Position numbers and translations under genes: made by a program. The notes under the pieces are model-generated. The model saw only the letters and a list, made by a program, of their open reading frames with translations. It ran no database searches and was not told the DNA's origin. A DNA stretch of 26,675 bases from Pseudomonadota bacterium (lineage in GTDB: Bacteria > Pseudomonadota > Alphaproteobacteria > Rhizobiales > Xanthobacteraceae). Shown here one piece after another: positions 1 to 9,091 of this stretch. The DNA is taken from positions 1-26,675 of the forward strand of contig JAEWHT010000320.1 of NCBI GenBank assembly GCA_023387695.1, written 5' to 3'. Position 1 is the first letter of the stretch; every line of letters starts with the position of its first letter.

Positions 1-1614
1 GTAAGTGGCTGCTTTGGGATAGGGGCAGAGCGGCCGCGTGCGACCCGGCCACGGTACGTCTGGGGTCTTTCGTGCCTTCGCGAGCAGCATGTCTGGCGCT
101 GTGCCCTTCTCGACCCAGGTGTCGAGCGCCGTCACCGCATCATATTCGTCGGTCGCAGGCCCTCCGGCACAATGATTCATTCCAGGGATCAGGAACAGGC
201 GGCTCAAATTCGCAGCCTCGGCGCCATATCGTTTTTGGAGGTCAAGCACATATTGGATCGTATCGAGCGGCGAGAAGATCGGGTCAGCGGTGCCGTGAAC
301 GAAGATGATCTTGCCGCCCTTCGCCTTGAACGCGTCGATGTTGGTCGATGTTGCTGCCTCGAACTCCATTCCAGCTTCAAACCCGTCCTTGCCCCTAAAA
401 ACTTTTGGCGTATCCCGATCAAAATCGAACTTCAGCTCCCAGTCGAGCAGGTCGGCGGGCTGTTCGGCCGGGCTCATGAAGACATAGGCGATGCTGCCGG
501 GAATGAGCGTCACGTTCCGCGCGTTGGGCGGGGTCGCGTTCGGCGTGCCGAGTCGCCAGGCTCTCCAACCGGGACTAGCGACACCGGGATCATAGGGCCA
601 CGCCGAATAGATCACGACGCCTTTTGAATTCTTGGTACCTGAGAAGATGCGCTTGATCACCTCGACCTTGGCGCTTGGCAGGCAGGAACTGTTCTGCCCC
701 TCCTTGCAGGCAAGAACCGCCGGGTCGAATTTGCAGGCGCTCATGTTTTGCACCATGCCGTCCTTGACGCCGTCGGCTGTGTCACAGGCATCGAGAATGC
801 CGGTGGCAAGCACCTTCAACTCGTCATCGCTGAGTGCGCTGCCAAGATCCAGAACGCCATTCGGTCCCTTCGGCGCGATCGACATCAACGCCTGGGTGTG
901 GCCGACGGCGTCGATGGCGGCAAGCGGCACGCGATATGCGGGCGCAGCTGCCACGACACCGTCGAACATCTCGGGGTAGCGCTGCGTCACGGCCATTGCC
1001 TGCCTTCCGCCGTTCGAACAACCGGCGAAGTAGGAACGCGACGGGCCCTTGCCGTAAAGCTTGGTCATCAACGCTTTTGCGGCGCCGGCGACCGGTGGGA
1101 TCGAACTGTAACCTTTGTCGGCGCGCGCCTTCGGATCTAATCCGAAGAGATAGGGACCGATCGGGCCCGGTTCATCGAGGTGACCTGCGTCCGTCGTGGC
1201 TGTCACATAGCCTGCCGACAATGCATTCGGCTTTGGCGTACCAAACGGGATGACATCCAGGGCGGGGCGCAAAACGCCATCGCTCCCGCCGCCGCCTTCA
1301 AACAGGAATTTGCCGTTCGGTATTGCGGGAAGACGAACCTCGTAGCCGATTGCATATGGCTTGCCGTCGACGCCCGTACGTTCGTTGATCTTGCCGCGAA
1401 CAAGACAATGGTCCGGGACTGGAGCACCGGCGGGGATCGGTGGCGGCAGGGCCACAGTCCCTGCGGGGACAAACGCCGACTCAGTGATGCGTCCCGCCTC
1501 CGACAAACCCTGTGCGAGTTGCTCACAGACGGCTTTAAAGTCTTCCGCTCTTGCCGCAGAGCAGCAAGCCGCAAATACGGCCAACGCCGCAGAAAGCGCG
1601 ATCCGACGCTGCAT
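1..1614 (-). CDS. Tannase/feruloyl esterase family protein, C-terminus cut by window edge
   Basis: This is a secreted alpha/beta-hydrolase of the tannase/feruloyl esterase family, which hydrolyses esters of phenolic acids; MHET hydrolase is a relative. The 538 visible residues are in frame to base 1 and lack a stop. Residues 1-23 form a Sec signal peptide (hydrophobic core, then AARA). The family's CS-D-HC triad is visible: GCSNGGRQ with Cys199 and Ser200, HGTADP with Asp444, and MNHCAGG with His481 and Cys482. The two cysteines form the family's conserved disulfide. CDTADGVKDG (277-286) matches the calcium-binding loop. The final RPLCPYP (527-533) is a C-terminal family signature, so only a few dozen residues are missing. 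The ATG at 1614 follows GGAG at good spacing. It is divergent from the phospholipase D-like gene. The exact ester substrate cannot be told; family assignment is firm. Confidence 0.93.
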   Translation of the reverse strand, partial: MQRRIALSAALAVFAACCSAARAEDFKAVCEQLAQGLSEAGRITESAFVPAGTVALPPPIPAGAPVPDHCLVRGKINERTGVDGKPYAIGYEVRLPAIPNGKFLFEGGGGSDGVLRPALDVIPFGTPKPNALSAGYVTATTDAGHLDEPGPIGPYLFGLDPKARADKGYSSIPPVAGAAKALMTKLYGKGPSRSYFAGCSNGGRQAMAVTQRYPEMFDGVVAAAPAYRVPLAAIDAVGHTQALMSIAPKGPNGVLDLGSALSDDELKVLATGILDACDTADGVKDGMVQNMSACKFDPAVLACKEGQNSSCLPSAKVEVIKRIFSGTKNSKGVVIYSAWPYDPGVASPGWRAWRLGTPNATPPNARNVTLIPGSIAYVFMSPAEQPADLLDWELKFDFDRDTPKVFRGKDGFEAGMEFEAATSTNIDAFKAKGGKIIFVHGTADPIFSPLDTIQYVLDLQKRYGAEAANLSRLFLIPGMNHCAGGPATDEYDAVTALDTWVEKGTAPDMLLAKARKTPDVPWPGRTRPLCPYPKAATY

Positions 1615-1928
1615 AAGGCATCTCCAACCCAATCGTGTTTTGTTGGCCGCGAGCCTAACGAGAGACTTGTAGCCAGGCAACCCAAGGGCCAACAGCCGAT
1701 GGTGCGAACCGACACGGCTCTCTTAAAAGTTGTACGGCTGGAGCGTTCCGACTTGGTTGATGCCGTCGTCGTCTCTTGTCGTTGGTGTCCCAACACTCGG
1801 TGTGAGACTGCCGGATAAGTTTAACGTGATCGAGTTGCGGGCGTACCTAAAGCACGCTATGGTGGACACAATTAAAGCGAGTGTAGTTTTTAAATGCCTA
1901 TTTAAGTATGCAACATGGGGCGGACGCT
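1615..1928. promoter_or_regulatory. Divergent intergenic region between the esterase and PLD-like genes
   Basis: This 314-base gap has no convincing gene and is more AT-rich than its flanks, especially after 1820. It must hold the promoters for both divergent genes. TGTTGGCC at 1641-1648 and GGCCAACA at 1687-1694 are perfect 8-base inverted arms 38 bases apart, close to the esterase start. Toward the PLD-like gene there is a possible sigma70 promoter, listed separately. I see no other structure that I would name. Confidence 0.5.
1835..1863 (+). promoter_or_regulatory. Possible sigma70-like promoter for the PLD-like gene
   Basis: TTGCGG (1835-1840) and TATGGT (1858-1863) are separated by 17 bases, about 65 bases before the chosen ATG at 1929. 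Each hexamer matches four of six consensus positions, so this is a candidate from pattern alone. Confidence 0.3.
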
Positions 1929-3737
1929 ATGGCCCGAAGCGATGACCGCGCGATCGATAAAACGATCACAAGCAACCTGACCCGCTTGAGCAAATATGGC
2001 GTGCTGACGGCTCGCCCGGGATTTGAGATCAAAGATCACCAGTTGACCGGCAGGCGCGCGATTGTCGCGACTGTCCATGCAAAAAAGCCCAAGGCAGGGC
2101 TGAGCCAGGACGAAATCCTGCCGGATAACATCGGCGGTACACCGGTGGATGTGCGCGAAGCGAACTCATATCAGAGACTGCGCGCGATTGATCCCCTTGC
2201 AGCAAAGATCACGCAGACATATCGGCGGCCGGAAGAGGCAGAGCCCGAATGGCCACTCGAGCGCGAAATCCCGAGTGGCGAACTATTAACGAGCGTTCGC
2301 AGCGAGCATCAGAAGAGACTCGCAGCGCAGACAAAGGCCCAGCCCATCAGTGCCAGAGCGCTGACCGCTCATGAAACCAAACCTCAACTGGACTATGACC
2401 CAGTGGGTTGCCCGCCGCTGGACCCAATCAATGTGACTGGCCGGGTCACAACTGCGGCAAGCCCGGATGCTGGCCTCGCCACGTTGACCAAATTTCTCAG
2501 CGGTGCGAATTCCTCGCTGATCGTCGGCATGTACGATTTCACGTCGTCAACCATCCTTGGTGCGTTCAAGAGCGATCTGACCGGATCCAAGACGCTGCAG
2601 ATGGTTCTTGATGATCCCGCGCCGAATGACACGCGCGACCAGACTGATTGGGAAACGATCCAGGACCTGAAACAGGCGCTTGGGGGGCGTGCGCACACCG
2701 CGTGGGCGCTGACCCGCTCCGACCACTTTGCAGCACAATGGTCGTTTCCTTACGCCTATCACATCAAGGTCATCGTCCGGGACAACTCGGCTGTGTGGCT
2801 ATCGAGTGGCAATCTGAATAACAGCAACGAGCCGAACTCGGATCATCCGCCGACGAAGGAAGATCGCGATTGGCACGTCATTGTTGAAGACCCGCATCTG
2901 GCGCGGATCTTTGTCGCTTACCTCGACTTCGATTATCGTACGGCTGCCGCCAATCAGCTCCCCAATCAGCCTGCTATTGAAAAGGCGATTGAGGATGCGC
3001 GGGCGAAACGAGCCAAGGAATCCAATCCGACTCCGCCCTTCCAGCTAAAGAAAGCTGCCGGTGGGCCGCACGCTGGTCCTGCTGTTCCGGCCAAGGTCTT
3101 CAACAATCTCCAGCTCAAGATTACCCCCCTGCTGACGCCCGACAAACTGGCCAACAAGAGCGGGCAGTATGTCACAAACATCATGAACCTGATCAAGGGA
3201 GCCCAAAGCTCGATTCATATCGAGCTGCAGTACATCGAGGCATCCAAGGGCGACGGCTCTCCTTACGATGAACTGCTGAAGACGCTCGCAGCTCAAGTCG
3301 ACGCCGGGAAAGAGGTGAGGCTGATCGTCAATGCCGACTATGCCGAAAAATGGGGAGAGAAGATGAAGGACGAGGGCGTCGACCTGACGGCCAGCATTCG
3401 CACTTTTCCCAACGTGCACAACAAGGGCTTTGTCGTCGACGGCAAGACCGTCGTTGTCAGCAGCCAGAATTTTTCTCCGGCAGGCGTTTCCGACAATCGC
3501 GATGCGGGCATGATCCTCGAGAGTGAGGACATCGCTCAGTACTTCGGACCCATCTTCGACGCGGATTGGAAGGCATCGCGTGAGCTCGTGCTTCATGCGG
3601 GATCGCAGCCGGGCGCTTCTGGCAAGAGACCGCCGGCGAAGAAGGGAACGCCGGTTCCCAAGAAAGCGAAGAAGGTCAAGAAAGCGAAGAAAGCCAAAAA
3701 GGCGAAGAAGGCCAAGAAATCGACTCGCAAGAAGTGA
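1929..3737 (+). CDS. Phospholipase D-like protein with two HKD motifs and a lysine-rich tail
   Basis: This 602-residue protein has both half-sites of a phospholipase D superfamily active site. HIKVIVRD starts at His278 and HNKGFVVD at His497; each fits H-x-K-x4-D and is followed by the usual serine-rich SSGNLN or SSQNFS. The superfamily includes phospholipases, nucleases and transphosphatidylases, so the substrate is open. Residues 1 to about 100 form a separate N-terminal segment with no signal peptide. The C-terminus from about residue 564 is almost all Lys, Ala and Pro, like a histone H1 tail, and would bind nucleic acid or anionic membrane. The ATG at 1929 was chosen over 1908 because GGGGCGGA lies just before it. 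The next gene begins 52 bases downstream, so co-transcription is possible. The nuclease-versus-lipase question is unresolved. Confidence 0.85.
   Translation: MARSDDRAIDKTITSNLTRLSKYGVLTARPGFEIKDHQLTGRRAIVATVHAKKPKAGLSQDEILPDNIGGTPVDVREANSYQRLRAIDPLAAKITQTYRRPEEAEPEWPLEREIPSGELLTSVRSEHQKRLAAQTKAQPISARALTAHETKPQLDYDPVGCPPLDPINVTGRVTTAASPDAGLATLTKFLSGANSSLIVGMYDFTSSTILGAFKSDLTGSKTLQMVLDDPAPNDTRDQTDWETIQDLKQALGGRAHTAWALTRSDHFAAQWSFPYAYHIKVIVRDNSAVWLSSGNLNNSNEPNSDHPPTKEDRDWHVIVEDPHLARIFVAYLDFDYRTAAANQLPNQPAIEKAIEDARAKRAKESNPTPPFQLKKAAGGPHAGPAVPAKVFNNLQLKITPLLTPDKLANKSGQYVTNIMNLIKGAQSSIHIELQYIEASKGDGSPYDELLKTLAAQVDAGKEVRLIVNADYAEKWGEKMKDEGVDLTASIRTFPNVHNKGFVVDGKTVVVSSQNFSPAGVSDNRDAGMILESEDIAQYFGPIFDADWKASRELVLHAGSQPGASGKRPPAKKGTPVPKKAKKVKKAKKAKKAKKAKKSTRKK
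3660..3713 (+). repeat. Three imperfect 18-bp tandem repeats encoding the Lys/Ala tail
   Basis: Three consecutive 18-base units (3660-3677, 3678-3695, 3696-3713) differ at only a few positions and each encodes KKAKKA or KKAKKV (residues 578-595 of the PLD-like protein). A fourth unit begins and decays into KKSTRKK. Such repeats can expand or contract by slippage, so the tail length probably varies between strains. Confidence 0.8.
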
Positions 3738-3789
3738 TCATCTCACTTCGTCGAATGCAATGTGCAGCCCGAGATATGGGGTGTCGATC

Positions 3790-5469
3790 ATGCGTTTCAT
3801 TCGGTCATTCAAGGTAGAGTTCGTAACCGCCACTGGCGGGATCTTGTTGATGCTTTCCGCGGTGTCGCTGGCTCAAACAGCCGCCCCGGTTGCGCCTTCC
3901 GCCCAGTCGCCCGGTCTCGAATGTAACGGCGATTCCGGTATGGTTGATCCCTTCAAGGGCAAGATGGCCGATCCGGATTTGCCTCCAGGCCTGCTTCCGG
4001 TCGATCCGGCAAGCAAGGACAAGGTCTTGAAGTCCGGTCTGCCGTGTCAGGAGAACGTGAACCCGGCCGGAGCTGAAGCTTCCGGTCTGCAAAACCTGCA
4101 ACGAGGTTTCGATTTTTATTCGTGGCGCACGTTCATCGCACTGAACACGCCCGCCGACGGAAAAGTAGCCTTCGAGAATGCGCCGGCCGACGCGCCGACG
4201 AAATGGGAGGACATGAACAACTTCAAGCAACTGCTTGACGTCATGCTCCCGGCCGACCTGCAGCCGCCGATATGGCCCGCCGACACCAACGGGATGAACA
4301 AAGAGCGTGAGCGATTGATGCCGCAGGCGTGTCGCGATCTGCTCAAGGACAGGCCCGACCTGGCGAAGGATGCGCCCAATCGAATGATCGTGAAGATGAT
4401 CGAGGAGAGTTTCAATGAGCCGTTCAAGACCGGCCCGTTGATCGATCAGCAGGGGCATTACGCGATTTTCGACATCCTGATGAATCGGCAGATGTTCGAT
4501 TACATCACGAAGAATCATCTCAATACAAAGGCCGGCCAGGCCGCAAATGCGGACCTGGCCGTCGACTTTCCGCCCGGCCAGAACAGCAAGCCGGCCCAGG
4601 GCGGAAATCCTGCGCAGCCTGCCGCATTCGGCTCCTTCATGCTCAAGGTCTCCTGGAAGATTCTAGCGCCCGAGGAGATCGCGGCGAAGACCTTCCACAT
4701 GCGAAGAGCGCTGGTCCTGATGCCTCCGGGCGACAAGCGGCCGTGTCTGGACAGGATCCTTGGCCTGATCGGCTTTCACGCGGTCCACAAGACTGCAAAT
4801 CGTCCGCAATGGATCTGGACGTCCTTCGAGCATGTGAAGAACGTGCCGGACCGGAATGAAGTCGCGGCAAACAAGTTAAGTGGTCCGTACAATTTCTTCA
4901 GCGTCAAATGCAAGGCGGACTGCCCGGTTGAGAACGCGACACCGCCGTTCCCGTGGGATCCCGATCCGGCGTTGGGGCTGCGCTTCAGAAAGGACGACGC
5001 GTTCAAGAGCCAGATCGTTCGTGAGACGCCGTTGACAGATGCAGCCAAAAATATGAACGCCGTCTTTCACAGCATGCTGCCGCCCACCAGCGTCTGGCAG
5101 AATTACATGCTGCTCAGTACGCAATGGCCCAGCGCGTTCGGCTGCGCGACGCAGCATTCGAAAAATCCAGCCGCTCCGGCTCCCCGCACCGATTTTATCA
5201 AGCAGCCTGACATGACCTGCTCGCCGGCTCCGACCTACCTCGCCAACTCGACGCTGGAGACATACAGCCAGCAAGAGAAGAAGTCGGAAAGCAGGGGAGA
5301 CAGCATGGCAGACATCCGGGATGCTCCTGCAATTCCTCTCGCCACGTCCAGCTGCATCGCATGCCATAGCAACGCCGTGGGCTTCCAGAGAACCGCATCG
5401 AATCGGGAGGGCGGCAGGCCGAACCTGAACCAGTCTGATTTCACGTTCATGCTGGAAAAGGCGCAATAG
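3790..5469 (+). CDS. Large exported c-type cytochrome-like protein (single CXXCH)
   Basis: The 559-residue protein begins with a Sec signal peptide (hydrophobic run FVTATGGILLMLSAVSLA, then AQTAAP). It carries one haem c site, CIACH at Cys522-His526, close to the C-terminus. No other CXXCH is present. Several further cysteines lie in the body. The long central part, including the stretch DFYSWRTFIALN, matches no domain I can name. It sits 53 bases before the Tat-signal small subunit and the GMC subunit, so it is the probable electron acceptor of that dehydrogenase in the periplasm. Known FAD dehydrogenase complexes usually use a multi-haem cytochrome, so a long mono-haem partner is unusual. 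The start at 3790 has GGGG about eight bases upstream. The open frame extends back to 3523 over the PLD tail, but that extension is poly-Arg noise. Confidence 0.75.
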   Translation: MRFIRSFKVEFVTATGGILLMLSAVSLAQTAAPVAPSAQSPGLECNGDSGMVDPFKGKMADPDLPPGLLPVDPASKDKVLKSGLPCQENVNPAGAEASGLQNLQRGFDFYSWRTFIALNTPADGKVAFENAPADAPTKWEDMNNFKQLLDVMLPADLQPPIWPADTNGMNKERERLMPQACRDLLKDRPDLAKDAPNRMIVKMIEESFNEPFKTGPLIDQQGHYAIFDILMNRQMFDYITKNHLNTKAGQAANADLAVDFPPGQNSKPAQGGNPAQPAAFGSFMLKVSWKILAPEEIAAKTFHMRRALVLMPPGDKRPCLDRILGLIGFHAVHKTANRPQWIWTSFEHVKNVPDRNEVAANKLSGPYNFFSVKCKADCPVENATPPFPWDPDPALGLRFRKDDAFKSQIVRETPLTDAAKNMNAVFHSMLPPTSVWQNYMLLSTQWPSAFGCATQHSKNPAAPAPRTDFIKQPDMTCSPAPTYLANSTLETYSQQEKKSESRGDSMADIRDAPAIPLATSSCIACHSNAVGFQRTASNREGGRPNLNQSDFTFMLEKAQ

Positions 5470-5522
5470 CCGGATCGGCGACATCAATCGCTATCAGTTG
5501 GACTCAAATGGTGGGGAGCACC

Positions 5523-6224
5523 ATGGGCACAATTCGGAAGGATCGTCACAACGATCGACAAGGCGCGACGCCCTCGGAACACGACGGCTCATTTTCGCGC
5601 CGCGTCATGCTCGCCGGTACAGTGGCGACGACTGCGGTCGCAGCCGTAGCTCCCATTTCCGGTCCAGCGTTTGCCGCGGGACCGGACGTCGATTCGCAGC
5701 AGGACATGATGGCTTTCCTGCTGCTTTCCGAAGCGATCACTGGAGTCGACAAGCAGATCCTCGCGCCCGAGTTCGACCCCAAGAAGAACGATCCCGGCAC
5801 CGATCCGATCAATATCAAGAACGACTATTTCAGGTGGATCAACGCAAAGGACACGACGTCATCGTTCGCTACGTTGTTGAATTTCGTGAAGGACCATCCC
5901 CAATCATCGCAAAAGGATATCATCGACTTCGCAAATGCAGGCAACGACGATATCAAATTCCTGACTCGAAGCATCGTCCTGCTGTGGTACCTCGGCTCGT
6001 GGTTCGATCCCAAGGATTTGCGAACGCAAGCCACTGCGGCCAAACCCGAGCGCCTTTTCAACTCGGAAGTCGTCTCTGCGAAGGCATACACGCAAGGACT
6101 GGTTTGGCAAATCGCGGGCGCGCACCCGATGGGTTACAGCAATTTGCAGTTCGGCTACTGGTCGCGCGATCCCCGCGATCCTAATGATCCAAAGCCCGTT
6201 TTGCCCACCCCTAAGAGTCTTTGA
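5523..6224 (+). CDS. Tat-exported small subunit of FAD-dependent dehydrogenase (sorbitol/gluconate dehydrogenase type)
   Basis: The 233-residue protein has a twin-arginine signal: SFSRRVML with Arg26-Arg27, then an Ala/Val-rich core ending in AFA near residue 50. The mature part, beginning around DMMAFLLLSEAITG, resembles the small subunit of membrane-bound FAD sorbitol dehydrogenase and related gluconate or glucose dehydrogenases. In those enzymes this subunit carries the signal-less catalytic subunit out through the Tat system and stabilises it. The GMC gene follows with an 11-base gap, which fits that role. The start at 5523 is preceded by GGGGAG; an in-frame ATG at 5508 has no ribosome-binding site. 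Family assignment rests on signal, size and position more than on a strong motif. Confidence 0.75.
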   Translation: MGTIRKDRHNDRQGATPSEHDGSFSRRVMLAGTVATTAVAAVAPISGPAFAAGPDVDSQQDMMAFLLLSEAITGVDKQILAPEFDPKKNDPGTDPINIKNDYFRWINAKDTTSSFATLLNFVKDHPQSSQKDIIDFANAGNDDIKFLTRSIVLLWYLGSWFDPKDLRTQATAAKPERLFNSEVVSAKAYTQGLVWQIAGAHPMGYSNLQFGYWSRDPRDPNDPKPVLPTPKSL

Positions 6225-6235
6225 GGGAGGGAGTC

Positions 6236-8158
6236 ATGGCAGACACTTGCATTGAGTGCGACGTTGCGATCGTCGGATCTGGATTTGCAGGATCGTTGAT
6301 TGCTAAGGAATTGAGCCAGAAACCCATTGATACAGCCAACGGGAAGCGACGGCTCAATATCGTTATTCTCGAGGCTGGTCCCGGTGTTCAGCCGAATATC
6401 AACGGCTTCATGAAGAGTTTTTACAAGGCAAACGCCAAGGTTCCGGAAAGTCCGTATCCCCCCGCGCTTGCGAGCACTCCATCCAATGTCGCGGCCGGCA
6501 GGCCAACGGCACTCATGCTGTCCGCCTCCAGCTGGAACAAGCCGGAGCACGCTTATCTCGACCAGGAGGGGAGTACACTTCCCTTCAAGAGCACCTATGA
6601 GCGACTTGCCGGCGGTACGTCGCACTGGATGGGCCTCACACCCAGACTCGTGCCGAACGATTTCCGCATGAAGGATAAGTACGGGGTAGAATTCCCGAAT
6701 TGGCCGATCAGCTATGAAACGCTGATGCCGTGGTACGAGAAGGCGGAGGCCGAGCTCGGCGTATCCGGCGACGTGGCGGAGCATAGTTATGCCGGCGTGA
6801 CGTATTCTCCCGGTTACGCCTTCCCGATGCCGAAGATCCCACCGTCGCTCTTCGATCAACACATGAACGAGACGCTTTCGCACCTGACTGACGAGGAGAC
6901 CAAATCTCTTGAATTTCTTGGAACGGCGGCGCCGGTGACCTCGCTCACGGCGCGCAGCCAGCCTGCGGCGCGAAATTCCCAACCCTACCGGAATCGTCGT
7001 GCCTGTGCCGGCAACACCAGTTGCATTCCAATCTGCCCGATCCAGGCCAAGTATGATCCGACGATTACGCTGAACGAAGCGACCAATAGCGGCGCGAAGC
7101 TGATGGATCATACCGTCGCAAGCGAGATTTTGGTTGACGCAGGCAATCGTGTCAGCGGCATTAACTTCATCACGTACAAGGACGAGGCTGGTCCGAAGAC
7201 GGGAAGCGGTTGCATCAAGGCCAAGATCTACATCATTGCCGCGAATGGCATCGAGACGCCGCGGCTATTGCTGATGTCCAAGAATGGTGGGCGGACCGCA
7301 AATGGTGTGGCCAACAGCAGCGATATGGTCGGGCGGAATTTGATGGACCATCCCCAATATCTCTCGTGGGGGCTGTTGCCGGCCCAGGTCTTCCCTTATC
7401 GCGGCCCGCTCGTGACCTCTGCCATCGGCGATCTCTGCGACGGTCCGTTCCGCGCAGAGCGCGCTGCCTTCCGGATCAGTCTGGGCAACGAAGCCTGGAG
7501 TGCGACCGTCGGCGGCTCGGGTGGCGATCCTCAGGTGACGACCCTCGATTTCATCAACGGGGTCAACCTCAGCGGTCTCAACAAGAAGGACTCCACCCAA
7601 CTCGCCGATAACAGCGCGCTGATTGGCACCCAGTTGCGCGACACCCTTGGCAATCTGATCTCACGGCAGTTCCGGATCGCGTTTGCGGTTGAGCAAAGTC
7701 CAGATCCGAACAATCGTGTGACATTGTCGGCGGCGGCCAAGGACGCCTTGGGATTGCCGCGTCCCAAGATCGCCTACAGTCTCTCGGACTATACCAAGGA
7801 AGGTATCGCCACCGCGTTTCGCCTGAAGAAGCTGATCTTCGCGAAGCTAGGGGCCGAGGACTTCACCAAGACCGCCGACGGCGATCCCGCAGGCTTCGAC
7901 CACGAGATCGAAGGTGAAGCGGAAAAGGTGCGCCTGACCTATGGCGGCGCTGGACATGTCATGGGCACCTATCGGATGGGTAACGATCCCAAGACGTCGG
8001 TCGTTGATTCCTTTCAGCGCTCGCACGACCATGCGAACCTTTATTTGGTTGGAAGCGGCACTTTCCCAACTGTAGGCACCGCGAATCCGACCATCACGCT
8101 TTCGGCGCTGGCGCTCCGGACTGCGGAGAGCATTGCCGAGAACTTCAGAAAGATCTGA
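6236..8158 (+). CDS. GMC oxidoreductase, FAD- and probable Fe-S-containing catalytic subunit
   Basis: The 640-residue protein has the FAD-binding GSGFAG (Gly14, 16, 19) at the N-terminus with no signal peptide. The C-terminal GMC domain holds the catalytic pair: His574 in GHVMGTYRMG and Asn617 in TANPTITLSALA. Between them, Cys257, Cys263 and Cys267 form C-x5-C-x3-C followed by Pro. This is the arrangement that binds a [3Fe-4S] cluster in bacterial FAD glucose dehydrogenase alpha subunits, and it would pass electrons from FAD to a cytochrome. With the two genes upstream it forms a periplasmic three-subunit dehydrogenase for a sugar, polyol or alcohol; the substrate is not readable. The start at 6236 has a strong GGGAGGGAG just upstream. 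It converges with the LysR gene, 18 bases apart. Confidence 0.88.
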   Translation: MADTCIECDVAIVGSGFAGSLIAKELSQKPIDTANGKRRLNIVILEAGPGVQPNINGFMKSFYKANAKVPESPYPPALASTPSNVAAGRPTALMLSASSWNKPEHAYLDQEGSTLPFKSTYERLAGGTSHWMGLTPRLVPNDFRMKDKYGVEFPNWPISYETLMPWYEKAEAELGVSGDVAEHSYAGVTYSPGYAFPMPKIPPSLFDQHMNETLSHLTDEETKSLEFLGTAAPVTSLTARSQPAARNSQPYRNRRACAGNTSCIPICPIQAKYDPTITLNEATNSGAKLMDHTVASEILVDAGNRVSGINFITYKDEAGPKTGSGCIKAKIYIIAANGIETPRLLLMSKNGGRTANGVANSSDMVGRNLMDHPQYLSWGLLPAQVFPYRGPLVTSAIGDLCDGPFRAERAAFRISLGNEAWSATVGGSGGDPQVTTLDFINGVNLSGLNKKDSTQLADNSALIGTQLRDTLGNLISRQFRIAFAVEQSPDPNNRVTLSAAAKDALGLPRPKIAYSLSDYTKEGIATAFRLKKLIFAKLGAEDFTKTADGDPAGFDHEIEGEAEKVRLTYGGAGHVMGTYRMGNDPKTSVVDSFQRSHDHANLYLVGSGTFPTVGTANPTITLSALALRTAESIAENFRKI

Positions 8159-8176
8159 AGGCCGCGGTCGTCGACG

Positions 8177-9091
8177 TCACCATCTTGCCGGGCGAGACGC
8201 CAGGCGTCGCAGCTCCTCGAGCAGCTTAGCTGCGGGCGCGGGCAGGATGCCTTGCCTCCGCTTGAAGGCGGTCAGCGTCCGCGTGCTCGTTGCACCGGGG
8301 ATGTCGAGAATATTCACCAGACGCGCGCGCCGCTCGGCGTCGTAAATCGACTCTGGCATCCAGCCGAGAAAGCCCGAACGGGTGACGAGGCTCTTGAGCG
8401 CGATGATCGATCTGGTTTCCACTACGATATTCGGCAGACCAAGCCCGCGCGCGCGGAACACTTGCTGCATCTGCTGATACGGAGCCGTGCCGCGCGGCGT
8501 GATCGCCCACCGCTCGTTCATTGTGTCCTCCAGGCTCAGCTTTCGCTTCTTGCGCAGCGGATGGTCGTTCGCCGCGATCACATGGCTTCGGTCCTGCCAG
8601 CGGCAGTCAGCGATCGCTTCGATCTCGTCCGGCGTCTCGGTCGTCGCGCTCAACGCCAGATCGATCTCGTGCTTAACGAGGCCTTCGGCCAGGCGATCCC
8701 AGACGCCTTCGATGATGAAGACAGTGAGTTGAGGCCATTTCTCGAGCACCGCGCCGACCGCCAGTGGCAGCATCAGGCTTGCGACGTTACCGACAGCGCC
8801 GACGCGGATCGTGCCCTTCGCCAGCCCACGCATGGCGTGGATCTCTTCGGTGGCGTTCTCCGCCTCGCGCAACAGCAGCGTCGCGTGCGGGAGCAGGCTG
8901 CTGCCGATTGCGGTGAGCTGCATTCCCTTCGAATGCCGTTCGAACAACGGCGCGCCAACCTGTTGCTCGAGCCGCTGGATGGTGCGGCTCAGCGCCGGCT
9001 GGGTGATGTGCAGCGTCTCCGCGGCCCGGCCGAGGCTGCCGGTCGAGACGATTGTGAGGAAGGCGTTGAGCTGCTTCAGGTCGAAGGTCAT
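8177..9091 (-). CDS. LysR-family transcriptional regulator
   Basis: This 304-residue protein is a typical LysR regulator. The winged helix-turn-helix is at the N-terminus (MTFDLKQLNAF, then GSLGRAAETLHITQPALSR), followed by a linker helix and a periplasmic-binding-like effector domain. The start at 9091 gives the usual LysR N-terminus and length. The frame is open to 9151 but the extra 20 residues are not family-like, and neither start has a strong ribosome-binding site. It is divergent from the benzoylformate-decarboxylase-like gene, the standard arrangement for a LysR protein controlling its neighbour in response to a substrate or intermediate. That control is inference. Confidence 0.92.
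   Translation of the reverse strand: MTFDLKQLNAFLTIVSTGSLGRAAETLHITQPALSRTIQRLEQQVGAPLFERHSKGMQLTAIGSSLLPHATLLLREAENATEEIHAMRGLAKGTIRVGAVGNVASLMLPLAVGAVLEKWPQLTVFIIEGVWDRLAEGLVKHEIDLALSATTETPDEIEAIADCRWQDRSHVIAANDHPLRKKRKLSLEDTMNERWAITPRGTAPYQQMQQVFRARGLGLPNIVVETRSIIALKSLVTRSGFLGWMPESIYDAERRARLVNILDIPGATSTRTLTAFKRRQGILPAPAAKLLEELRRLASRPARW

Noticed and set aside
1..1614. Suspected frameshift in the esterase near the glycine run, around 1285
   Set aside because: Reading the minus strand base by base gives EGGGGSDGVLRPALD in one unbroken frame, and the 538 codons end exactly at base 1.
1730..1945. A 71-codon frame starting with TTG in the esterase/PLD gap
   Set aside because: No ribosome-binding site, no recognisable motif, and it overlaps the start of the PLD-like gene.
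3523..3789. N-terminal extension of the cytochrome-like gene over the PLD tail
   Set aside because: It reads as an Arg-rich frame of the lysine repeats. The signal peptide begins at 3790, where a ribosome-binding site is present.
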